A DNA stretch of 64,000 bases from Ectocarpus siliculosus (taxonomy: Eukaryota; Sar; Phaeophyceae; Ectocarpales; Ectocarpaceae), in assembly GCA_000310025.1 (NCBI GenBank), contig FN649758.1:2385160-2449159 (forward strand), given 5' to 3'. Shown here piece by piece: positions 39,401 through 50,552 of this stretch. The notes under the pieces are model-generated. The model made no database searches. It saw only the letters and a list, made by a program, of their open reading frames with translations, and was not told where the DNA came from. The position numbers were made by a program, and so were the translations under genes. Numbering within the stretch: position 1 is the stretch's first letter; each line of letters opens with the position of its first letter.

Positions 39401-41112
39401 ACGCTACTGACGTGGTGCTCCCTAGAAAAAGTCGCCATTTTCTACAGCGAAAATTGCCATTTTCTGTAGGGATACGAACCAAAGTAAAGCTGCAACAGCT
39501 CCACATGTAGGACGGGTACAAAAACCTAGCCACTTGATATATGGTCCTTGGGTACCACGCTGTGTTCTCGCTAAGTGCTCGCTGACTCGGGACACTCCAC
39601 GATTGTGTAACCGTTGCACGGGTGCATGCGACAGGCGAACATACTGCGTGCTACTGTGGACCGAGGATGTCGCGGACACATCAACGTTATCACAAGGCAG
39701 AGACGGGGCCAGATGTGTCTGCGATACATACAACAGTGAATATCTGCTTAGCGCTGCCACCTACCTCAGTACTCCGCCTCTTTATGCCTTGCCGATGCTC
39801 CGGGTTGTGTGATGTTGATTTTCATGTGGTGACAGGGCACACGAATCCATTCCAAACGAAATTGGCGAACAACGTGCAGGAGTACACTCACTCGTTCATT
39901 GCGCAAACATGATCCCCCGTCGAAGAAGCTGCGTAGAATTTATCGGAGTAGCATAAACAGCAGATACCGGAGGACTCCGAAGATGCAGGGAGGAGAAAGA
40001 GGCCCAATAACGAAGCATCCTTGCCTATTCCTAGACGCCCCAACTCGCTTTTCCCTTACTGAAACGTCATGCCATCGCCACCCGCTTTTGTGGGGCTAGG
40101 GTGTCTAGAACCGTAACTCAACAGCCATGAGTCAAGTGTCAATACCTGCGTGGGACGTGCGAAATAGTTCTCATCTCGTCACAGACGAAAATACCGTGCA
40201 GAGCCCGCGCGTTTGTTGTCATCGAGGTCCTCAACGCCAAGCACACCGCATGTACGGTAGAGGCGTCTCTGGGTATGTTTGGAATCTTTGGGTATAATTT
40301 GACCTCGCTCCGAAGGGAGGCGAAAAACATTACAGAGGCTCCCAAGCCACAGTCCCCACTCCGAAGGCTGGCCTCGTGTAGTGCGGCATATTGTGTGGTG
40401 CCAAAGCGATTTCATCTGCACCATTGTACTGTAACGATCCCCGTTGCGGTGCTATAGGGTGTCCCTTTTAGTTTGCATCGACTACGCTACTAGACGGTTG
40501 ACAAAAATAACAGAAAGGAGGGCGTGAATGAGAGGATCGAACACTAATATTTGTACGCGTCCTAGCCTGTGGGAGCTCGGAATACGAGCATACGAACACA
40601 GAACACCAGAAGCATGTGTTTACCGATGCTGGTAGCCTTCCAATTATGCCAAAAAACGCATAATATTCTCAAAAGACCAGTGTTCCCCAAATGTTTGATC
40701 CATTGCGCAGGCGTTCAAGACTGTGACCCCGTCGTGGATTCCGCATGCAACAGTCAACCAGCCTGCCCACCAGCGAGCAAATGAGTCAGCCAGTAAGGCA
40801 TTGGAATATGAAGAAAGGGTGCGATCCATCTCGAACAGCCAAAGGGAGTTTGCAGCCCAATTCAGCAGTTCTGCCAAAAGTGGAGTGGAGAGACAAAAGG
40901 ATGCACGGGTAGCAGGAAACAGCCGATGGTTATCAAAGCCGGGGGGAACGGCTTCGACTACGCCGTTGAAATCCCCCGGCGGAATTCATGGGCCCGACAC
41001 AGAAAGACACGAAAGGGCTGGAGTGAACATTCCAGTCACGCAAAGAGCCGGAGAATCTAGGGAGAAAGATGGACTGCGAAGCGAACCCCATGACAGGCGA
41101 GGGGCAAGCTCC
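36471..41112. other. 4.6 kb intergenic region between divergent dynein and MYB genes
   Basis: No ORF here shows a recognisable family, and none links by splicing to its neighbours in a way I can support. It must hold the promoters of the dynein (leftward) and MYB (rightward) genes. Small items: a short interstitial ttaggg-like run near 38738-38755, and open but low-complexity charged sequence at 40780-41112 just before the MYB start, which may be MYB 5' UTR or an earlier coding start. Confidence 0.5.
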
Positions 41113-43727
41113 ATGGAAGGAAGCAGGAACATTGATGGGGTTCGACAAAGAGGGGGGGGCAGGAGGCAAAGCGATGAAAACAAAGAAAAGCCGACAGCGC
41201 GTTGCCAAGCGGAGGTACGTCGGGGCAAGGAAGAGGGTGGAAAGTCGACGCTAATGCGGCGTTGGCAAGCCGGATGTTATGGTATGCATTTCGGTGAAGA
41301 AGTGAGGGTGCTGCGGAAACCGGGGTACACACGTGCAGAAAATACAATAAGACGAAGCAAGCCTCACTTCTCCTACTTTATCCGTCAGCGTGCACATTTC
41401 CTACGTAGAGCTAGCTGGTGGTACTTTTTTGCAGTGTAGCTCGTCGCTTCTACTTTGACGACATCATGCACACATCCCCAGCAATAACGTTCACCGTCAT
41501 TTTACCTTCCTCGTGGCGCTCTTCCGTCTATGTAAGGGTGCACTCGTGAAAGGTCCCTGGACAACGGAGGAGGATCAGATCATTATCGACTGTATCAATG
41601 AGAAAATGACTCGGTGGTCGGAGATCGCGGAACGCGTCGAGGGTCGCGTCGGGAAGCAGTGTCGCGAGCGTTGGTTTAACCACCTCGACCCCACCCTCAA
41701 GAAGTCAAGCTGGACGCCGGAAGAGGACGAAATCCTCGTCCAGGGCCAGGCTCGCTTCGGAAACAGGTCAGTGTCTTCCCATACGATGTACGTTTTGCCC
41801 TTAGTATCGCTCGGGCTCTACTTGTTCTTTGCGAATGATGCCCGCGCGGGTTCGGCGTTCGTCATTACGCTCTGCTCGTGGTCAATGGTGTCACGTGCTG
41901 AGCTCATGCGTCGGAGCCTCGGCTGTGTACATACCCCACCCATGTTGCGCAGCTGGACCAAGATTGCGAAATTGCTACCAGGGAGATCGGAGAATTCCGT
42001 CAAGAACCGATGGAATTCTGCTGCAAGGAAGAAGAGCACAACAATTTCACAGCTTGGAGTGTCGGAATGGAGGAATGTAAGTCCTCCATGTTTTATTGCC
42101 GACGTACGGTTGAAATCATAACGATGTTGCATTCGCGGACATTTCCCTGCAATAGCACGTTGCTGCGCCAATGTGCAACTGGTACCTGTTCAGCACCGCG
42201 GGGGACAGTTCCACGAAACCCCCTTTCAATTCAAATACGAGCTTGTCGAGTTGACCGTTATCCTCTATATGCACTATACTTGTAATGAACGTGGTGTGAG
42301 CTGCAACAGCGTTCTGCATGTGTCGTGACACAAACCGCACGACTAAGTTGGCTGGCACATGAGAGATCCCATACGGACACCGCGAGGTATTATGGGCTGT
42401 TCAATTAAAAACCCGCTGTGCCAGGAAGAACTACGACTGGCCTCGCGTTCAGAGAAATCCACCTCGTATCCACGTGCGCTTTTGGTCCGTCATAATCTCG
42501 TTTGCTTGTTTGCATATTGTCGCTACCTCGGGCTGTTCAGGCTGACGAGCGGCACGTTTCTCGCTTTAAATATATGTCGAAACGTGTGACGCTCCCATCC
42601 TCTTGTCGTCAGTGACAGCCGAGGTTTTATGTGGCTGGGGCAGGGAAGTAGTTGAACATGTCTTCAGCTGCGAAATCTCCCGTGCAAGTACTCTGCTTAT
42701 CATGTTGTGATATATTCTCCTTTCTCCGTTGATTTTCCCTGGGCAGGTAGCGATGCCGTCTGAGGGACGGACAGGGGGGCAGATGCAGTACTACACGATG
42801 CCCTCGGCTCATCACATGAACCCGCAGCTTACCCCGTCTGCGGCGTCCATGATGGGGTCAACAATACCTATCATGGACATGCCAAGAAGTCCTACTTGTT
42901 TGTTACGATATTTTCCTGGCAGCATGCCCATCAATCCATTGCATGGGTTGCCTATGCAGCAACACTGGCCCAGTCAACAAGTTCCATTGCTGGGACCCTC
43001 GCGATTCCCTGGCTCAGACGGTCTACAAGAATTACATGCACGTGTTTACGGGCAGATGGCACTTGCCCAGCAGATGTATGGACAGCCTTTTTTGCCTCAG
43101 CCTGCGTTGTCGATGCCGCCACTGGTACCCCTTGCAGCGGAGGGCCTCCGCCAGCAGCCGTTTGCGGTGTCTATGGCTGCGCCAAGCATTGTTGCGGCAA
43201 CAGGGCCTGAGTATAGCGTTCGTGGATGTCCAAGCGGCACGAGCGGCGCGAATGGTGTGAGCATTGCACCAGGTGCGGTGACAGAGACAGCTTCTGCTGA
43301 GGCCTCCGCTGGGTCGCTCCAATCACCCGCACAAAACGGTCAGCCGCAACCGTTAACGGAAACCGAGATGGCCTTCAACGCTGACGATGAACTCGCGCTC
43401 GCAAACACATTGCTGAGTATGTCTCTAGAGGAGCAAGCCAATGTGGGGGCGGGATTTTCCGGTGGCCGTCAAGTATGGGGGAGCAGGGGGCAACTAAACG
43501 AGTTTGATGGGCTGCGCGGGCTCGGCACATATGATGTAGGTTTGGGGTCAGAGCACATGACGCACAACGGAAAGCTTGATGGTAGGGTTTTGAGCAATGG
43601 GGTATTGCCGGAAGGATATCACCGAAAAGAAGCGACGGATTCTTCTCAGCTACTACAGGCACCAGTACGACCGCAACAGGCATTGGAACGCGAGGTAGGC
43701 GACACTTCGCGCGAGGGGTGTCCATGA
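41113..43727 (+). CDS. MYB transcription factor with two SANT/MYB repeats (c-Myb R2R3-like)
   Basis: Exons: 41113-41214, 41537-41766, 41953-42076, 42747-43727 (stop TGA); 478 residues. Two DNA-binding repeats follow one another. The first begins KGPWTTEED and ends GKQCRERWFNHL. The second begins SSWTPEEDE and ends NSVKNRWNSAARKK. Each has three spaced tryptophans. GKQCRERW and IAKLLPGR match the c-Myb/MYB3R type more than the plant R2R3 expansion. No R1 repeat is visible upstream. The long last exon is rich in Met, Pro, Gln and Ser (QQHWPSQQ, QQMYGQPF), a likely activation region. The start is the first in-frame ATG (ctccATGG); the frame stays open upstream to 40723 without another ATG, so exon 1 is uncertain. 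The exon 1 donor is GAG|GTACGT. Intron 3 (42077-42746) carries a dispersed repeat. Confidence 0.85.
42127..42280 (+). repeat. Dispersed repeat, copy 1 (MYB intron 3)
   Basis: About 150 bp starting ttgcattcgcggacatttcc and ending near ctatatgcactatac. Clearly the same sequence as 46611-46757 in the same orientation, with scattered substitutions and small indels. No terminal inverted repeat seen and no coding potential. Confidence 0.85.
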
Positions 43728-46085
43728 AGGGAAAAGTGTTTACGACTGTCACGTGTCATGTGGACAACTACAGGCGGGAGGTACTCTCCTAGTCTAGTTA
43801 AGCAGCGCTGCACCTAGTTCTAGGTGGCTGTTGACTTCATACGCCAACTCACTGTTTCTCCTTGTCAGGTACTTGTTGGTGGAATGCAGTTATGTAATAT
43901 GTGGCTTCTGAGCCAAGGGGCGAGGAACCTGGTGGGACAGTACTGGGCTAGCGTCGCGATACATGTTCGAAGGCACGTATTTTTTAAGTGTGACCGCCTG
44001 GAGTCATCAGAATTTGTTTTAGAACACACCCATCACCTAGAACTTAGCCTCCCATCGAATGTCCGCCCTTTTCTGTATTTAATTGTGATGGCATTTGTTG
44101 TGTGTCTTGTACACCATAATTTAAAACCTTTGATACATCAGAACTAGCGTAGTACAAGTAAATTTGTTAATATTGTTTTTTGCAGCAATCATGAGTCCTA
44201 AATGTGTTGTCTAGAAATATTTCGTCTTGGGGCTCGTGTCCCGTCCTCCCGTGTCTTGTAGACTAGAAGTATATCTTTCTTTGCGTTTGTTCGCGTTTCA
44301 TGTTTCTGTTGAGAAGTGAGAAGTCTGTTATTTTCCATCCGCGGGACCCACGGGTAGGAAGTGTTGTTGGCGCGTATGGTGATCTTTGAACAACTGGTGC
44401 AGGCAACCGGGCCGGTGGAGGACCACGGTGACTCACTATGCCGGTATTGTCCGTTCTCTCTGTGGCTAAATTTTTGATCCAAACTGTCGATTTAAGAATG
44501 GTATTCCGTGTTGAATAGTTAGAAAACTGCAGCAAGTTGGCCTCTCGAAGACGTTTCGTAGTGACAACTTCAACACAGAGATGGCGGTCGAAGGTGCTGT
44601 AATTCTTGCTCATGCCACAAACGCGTGTGAGCGTTGGCCCCTGAAGCCGCCTCGCGTAACAAAGCAAATACCATGTACTACTTCGTAATACATACACGCC
44701 ATGCGATCACTCGAGTTGAGGTGCGTCGATTTTCATTCACAGGGAGAACATGGAACCCTACCCACTCTAAAAACGGTACATTGGTCCCCCCATTGATCAA
44801 ACATCATGAGCGAGGGTTCTAGCTAGCGCCCATAGTCAGTGGTGGCACTTTCATATGTACATTTCGTCGACTTACGAAACGCCTCCTTTTCGTCTGTTTT
44901 CAACTTTCTCTCAGGTGCTGAGCGCTCCATGAACAAATCCTCTCGAGCACGGACGGGCGAGCAGTTTTGTTCACTAGAAACTCGTGTACGAAAGTAGTAC
45001 GTTTGTACCATGTGGCCATTCGGCCACGACAAGACTCGTGCACAGTCCCCAAGTTGGTTTCGTGTGCTACCCGCCGGACCTACAATATCGCACCGGGAAA
45101 TGGGTCCATCCCGTTCTCGAAACAGAATTCTAGAACGGCCAGGCACACACACTCTTGCAATGGGTTTCGAGCGCCCTGCGTTGTGAGCGACCATACAGCC
45201 CAAATCGTACAGTCCACGGATACACATAGAATTTGCATTTGCACCGTGTGTTTCTGCGCGACACTTGCAGTCATGCTTCACCCTCAGTTCGGTGCACAAT
45301 TGCCTACGTAGCTCCGCCGGCCCTCTGCAATAGAAGAGGAGCTTGTTCGGTATTGCTTGCAATTCAGAAAATGTCAGGATTTCTTCGTTTCGAGTTTCTG
45401 GTAGCCCCCACGTTAGGGTTTGAGACTACAATGATACCGGCGGGTTGGCATTGCGCGCCATGACTGAAGAGATTGAGCACCTGGGCTTCAATTCAATCGG
45501 CTGCTTGACATTTGAGACATGTGTCCGAGGGATTGCCGAACGAGACTGACGAAGATGGCAAAGCATGACGGTACGATGTAATCTGTCCTGGCGGGCTTGC
45601 CCAACAAGGATCGTCGTGGGTTCCGAGCACACACGCTTTCACGGGCTACGCCGCGGCGACCAAACATGGGCGGAGAGGGCGTTGCGTCCTGTGCCTAGGA
45701 CTTTAATAAAAATCCGTTGCCATGCCACAAGCTCTGAAACATATTGGCTCGACTGTTTTTATTACCTACTTTTTTTCGACGAATGCGAACCTAGCTGTGG
45801 AAGTTATAGGCCTTGCAAAGGTTCTCTGCCGCCAAACCACCGTTCAAGTTCTTGCTGATACATAAAGCCCACTCAATCTTTGACACCGGTCGTCTACAAT
45901 CGGCGAATAAACTGCATGGGCCATCCAGGTCTATGACCAGCAGCAGCCACTGGCGTGAAGCGTTCTTCATGAACCCAACCAACAAGAGGCGATGGTGAAG
46001 AGTGCATGCATTCAAGAGGGCAAAAAAACACCCGAGCTTTTGACGTCCCGAGGCTTAGTTTTTAACATTCCAAAACGGCGAAAAA
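43728..46085. other. Convergent intergenic region, MYB and RPS17
   Basis: A 2.4 kb gap between two facing stop codons. ORFs up to 179 codons occur (44823-45362 minus) but show no family features or flanking splice logic. Nothing else recognised. Confidence 0.5.
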
Positions 46086-48824
46086 TCAAACACGAGGGGG
46101 CACAGCAGATACAGCGATGCCCGCCAAGTCCTTGAAGTCAAGCGCGTCCAGCAGGTCCTTCGTGTCAGGGTCGATGTCGATGGACTCCTGCTCGATGGCC
46201 GAGACCTGGCAATCGAGTCATGGCGGAGAGAAGGGAAACCGGCGGCAAAAACCCGTTAGTCCTGGAACTCTTTCCGAATTTGAACCTGTTTCATCTATAT
46301 TTAGAAACTACTACTGCCGGCCCAGAATGCACGCAAGAGATTTCCAACAAAGAGCTGTTGCCCCGTCAACCACAGTACATACTACTTGTACATAGCAATA
46401 TTCATGGGGGACTTCCCCTCCTCTCCCGCTCGGCTGTACTGAGTGGACGGACCATTCGGTCAGATTGATGTGTAGCGAAGGGCCGTGATCAGCTGCCGGA
46501 AGAAGGAGAATCAAGCACACCGGAGCTTCACGTGCACTGCCAAACAAATATAACCCGAGCCACCTGGCAACAACCCATAACCAGCATACAGAACTGAAAT
46601 CGTCACGAATTTGCATTCGCGGACATTTCCCTGCAATGGCACCTTGCTGCGCCAATGTGCAACCCGGGTTTAGCAACCCGGGGGGCAGTTACGAAACCCC
46701 CCTCAATTCAAAATTAAGCTCTTTAGGTTCACCGTTATGCTCTATATGCGCTATACATGTCCCCAGTTGTCTGCAGCCTGCTTCCACATCCAGTATCATC
46801 GTCAAAGGTCAAGGTCAACAGAGGAATACTGTGCATCTAGAAACCGAAACCGAAACGTTTCGACCGCATTTCGTGCCAATTACGAGAGACGCGAAAGGCC
46901 TTGCTTGATCAAATCGTGGTTGGCCCGAAAGGTATCAAGCATAGAATGAGCACTCGATTCTTGCCACACGTTGCATGCTTCCCGCAAACGAGGTGGTCCG
47001 AAGAGCTTTGTGAGTCCGGTTCGGTGAAGATAACAGGCCATTGACGGCAGGCAAAACACCATGAACTTGGTTTGCGTAGTGAAATTGACTACGGTAGTTG
47101 GACGCAACAAGCGCAGCTCCACCGTTCTCCGAAGTGACAGAAAACAGTTGTTCTTACGCTTGGTCCCATTCACATGAACAACGGGTTCACCAGAACGCTT
47201 TTCATGTCTGCCATAACTGGTAAGGAGGCGGCGGAATTTTCGGCTACTCGGTAGTCTTGTGGAGTCCACGTGCCGGTGCATCGTGGGCCACATGTTGCAA
47301 AATGAACCTCACGGAGTATGCGGTCGACTTGAGGCACCCAAAACTAACGGGCTATCACAAGCGTTGTGGGACGCGCGGCTGACCTTCCGACACGACGTCG
47401 TCATTATGTAACAACGACGTCCTTCCAAAACCTAACTTGGTGGCGGCATTTCCAACGTCATCTTCGCCGCAATTTAGAAGCGGCACGTGTTAATACAATA
47501 ACAAAAGTCTGCAGCTTGCCGCTTTCAACGCCAGGCATGAGAGTGAGTGGTAATGTGCAACTCATGTATATGGCAATCCTTACTCTGTTGGATGAGCGGT
47601 TGGCTTGTAGCAAGCAAACTCTGGCATCTAATGTGTGTACTCTGGCTGAGATGGACTACAACTGTAAGATTGTGGATGTGCTGTTGGAGTTGCCGCGGCT
47701 CCTACTCCTGGGATGCCCGACAAACTCCCGTCGACGTTTTTGTTGTTCCAACACGAAAGAAATGGAGAACCAGCGGAAGCGCCGAGTAGGACAGCACGCT
47801 GTTTCGGCTCTTGGCCTAAACGCAACCAGGTGTGCCAGGTATGGTACCAGGTACAGCGAGTGTACCGCAATATTTAGTTTTGGTTGTATTTTTGTAACAA
47901 TCGAGTTGGCCTGGTCCCCAACGAATAGCAATAGAAGGGGAACACATGGCGGTTGGCCCCGGGGAGAAACTGATACTGCCCCTACGTACCGTATATGACA
48001 CAAGATAACACACCTCCTGGACCGATTTTCAAAGCTCGATTACTCCACGACGAAGGATGCATAAATGAAACAATACGTTTTCGAACAGCTCTCGACGAGA
48101 CGGTTCCAACGCCGCCGTTTTCGGCGCTGTGACTCTTCCTGCTGTTGAGAAATCGAGCTTTGAAAATCGGTCAAGGGGGTGTGTTATCTTGTGTCATATA
48201 CGGTATATATGTTTGCATCCCTTTCAACGTGGGTAGCACACTTTTGTATGGACACGGGTCTTAGTCGATGGACCGGGGACAGCATTTGCAACACTTTTTC
48301 TGGTATTTTACGTTGCCGTGTCATACCTCGGGCACGAAGTCCATACGCCTCTCACGCTCCTCCTCCTGCAGCTTCAGCGAAATACCTCTCACAGGCCCCC
48401 TCTGGATACGCTTCATGAGGTGGGTCACGAAGCCGGCGATCTTGTTCCGCATCCGCTTGGACGGGATGATCGCCACCTCGTCGCAAACGCGCTTGTTTGT
48501 GTGGAAGTCCATCGTCAGACGAGAGTAGTACTTCTCGATGATGGCTCGCGCCGACTTCTTGACGGTTTTCGTGCGGACACCCTGCGCGAGCGCCGTACAA
48601 ACACATCGTTCAGACAGAATGCCAACATATCGAGTTTGGCATGAGCATCACGGAACCGCGAAGAGCGGCACAGCCTCGACTGGTTTGTGGCCGACGCGTA
48701 GTGGTGGAGGTGAGCGTTCGAGACGCAACTTGAGGCACGGGTTTAGCCTCCAAACACCGGCGACAAGGAATTCTTCAACTCACATTGTCTGAACGTGAAT
48801 ACAGCAACACGAAGGACTCACCAT
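46086..48824 (-). CDS. RPS17: Cytosolic 40S ribosomal protein S17 (eS17)
   Basis: Exons: 48824-48822 (ATG only), 48581-48327, 46205-46086 (stop TGA); 125 residues, close to the usual 130-145. The protein reads [13 protein letters not shown], then [37 protein letters not shown] and LQEEERERR, an almost invariant run for eS17, ending in an acidic [11 protein letters not shown] tail segment. eS17 sits in the head of the small subunit. The start codon is followed at once by a perfect GTGAGT donor, so translation begins in an exon contributing a single codon; introns right after or near the ATG are common in ribosomal protein genes. Intron 2 is unusually long (48326-46206, 2121 bp) and holds a MITE-like element and a dispersed repeat. 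Confidence 0.95.
46611..46757 (+). repeat. Dispersed repeat, copy 2 (RPS17 intron 2)
   Basis: Matches 42127-42280 over its whole length; the first 27 bases after ttg are nearly identical, and the ctctatatg end is shared. It lies antisense to RPS17 within intron 2. Confidence 0.85.
47987..48205. mobile_element. MITE-like element with 55 bp terminal inverted repeats (RPS17 intron 2)
   Basis: The left arm 47987-48041 and right arm 48151-48205 are reverse complements with only a few mismatches (outer end taccgtatatgacacaag). The interior is about 110 bp and has no ORF. The arms begin and end with TA, so the likely target duplication is TA (47987-47988 / 48204-48205) with ccgtatatg as the element end, as in Tc1/mariner-type MITEs. 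Superfamily assignment is inference. Confidence 0.75.
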
Positions 48825-50552
48825 GATGCTCCACCAGTGTTGGTAGTTGCTAACCAGGCCTCTGCCAAGCGTAGGCAGCGCGCCCTGCGGCAAGCCCCCC
48901 AAAAAAAGGTATTTTGAGAAAAGCCTCCAACGGGAACTGGACCCCGATGGAAACCCCTCCAAAAGAGGCGGCGCAACTCCGGACAGAACAAAATTTAAAT
49001 TTGGCCAAGTCCGTGTACCCTCCCTTAGTCCTCTATATGTGCTCCCTTCGAGGGCGGGACTCCCCCGATTACTGCCTATGCCCCTTTTTGCTGCTGAAAG
49101 CCCGTGCGCAATCGCGATGGCTCATCTACCGAACGCGCGCGCCGAACACGCGAGTCCGGCCACTGGGCCGCCGTGAGAACTGCCGAGACGTGTGTGTCCA
49201 GAACCGCTAGGAGCAATATGTAGGCATGGCCAATATGTTCGCTGCTGACTGCGCTCCTTTCGTGATTTGGTGATGGTAACAGAGCACAGAGCAAGCGTGT
49301 GTGAGCCAGAGTCTGGCGATATTTGAAGTGCCAATCTCTTCGCGTCGGTTTAAGTTTTGACGCTTTTCACAAAAATTTCGCCGTCAGAGTTTGCCTCCAA
49401 AAACGCGGCGTAACCTCGTTACGTCAAAACTCCCTGAAATGTCAATCTTTCACGTCATTTCAACAACACGTGGATTCCCTCTATTATATCCAAGCAAACT
49501 GCGTTTTTCAAGGCTTCCTTCCACGCAATGCAAACAGACCCCGGACCTAAGCAAGACGTGCAATCCTCGTAGAAGGTAAGGCCTACATAGTCACGAAATA
49601 TTATTCAGAAAAGGTGTGGGATCTTCAGCATTTTGGAGCAGAAAGTGCGTTCGGAAATATAGCACAGCAGTTGTGTCCTATGCATACCGTGTACCATGTA
49701 GACTCCGAATCCATGACCCCGCGGTGTTGTAGCACCGAAAGTGAGTAGTACATGCATTTTCACCATGTATGAAGTCAATAAATGTGGGTCGACGGTTAAC
49801 CAGAGAGTTCACTGCGCCTCACACCTCATGTATAGGACGTCTTGGTGCTCGGTCTCATCAGCTAGCGATAGCCACCACCTACTTTCACCTCGTCGTCTGC
49901 GTGCAATCGTATCTGTGCTTTGATGGTGGAAACATGGACCGCGGACCAAGACGTCAGGCGCAACCAAGCGGCAGGGTGAAGACGGTTCGTTCGCTGTGGC
50001 TACGTCGAACCGAGAGGACGGCTGCATGTGGAAGATTATTGGTATTCAGGTTTCGATTTTGCTTCAGCGGTACACCCTCGCGAGCGATGCAGTACAGGAG
50101 TGGGCTATTTAGATGGCGCCTAGGCCGCTGTAGAGCTTTGCGATTACGGTGTCTGTTCCCGCATCTAAGATTCGTCCGCGTGCGACACGCAGTACTTAAC
50201 GACGGCGTGCGAGACAGCGAGGGCGGAGGACGTTTCGATGTAACGTCCTGACCTCGGCGACGTTACACCCAATATTCGGCCAGCAACAATCAGCGACAAC
50301 TGATGTTGATCGATAGGAAAATAATCCTCTTCTCCCCGTGAAGTCGCGTTTGCTCTCTTGGTATGCCTTTCGCTTGCTGGCAAATAAATTGGGGAGGAGT
50401 GTCTGTTTCCATCATACTTCCACAAGATTACATCGAAACCACTCGTCTTCATCGTACAAGATCCTGCCTACCGTGCCGCCGCAAAATCCGGCAAAGCGCG
50501 ATGAGCCCAATATATACAACAAAGTCATGCGTGCCAACTCTACTTTCGCACC
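48825..50552. other. Intergenic region between DDB1 3' end and RPS17 start
   Basis: 1.7 kb on which both flanking genes run leftward: it holds the DDB1 3' UTR and the RPS17 promoter and 5' UTR. No conserved ORF recognised. Confidence 0.5.

Noticed and set aside
40723..41112. Upstream extension of the MYB frame
   Set aside because: Open but with no ATG and low-complexity charged sequence; kept out of the CDS although it may be 5' UTR or part of an unseen exon.
44823..45362. 179-codon minus ORF between MYB and RPS17
   Set aside because: Composition unlike a protein family and no supporting context.
47366..47998. 210-codon plus ORF
   Set aside because: It lies antisense within RPS17 intron 2 and overlaps the MITE arm; no family features in most of it, so probably chance or element-derived.
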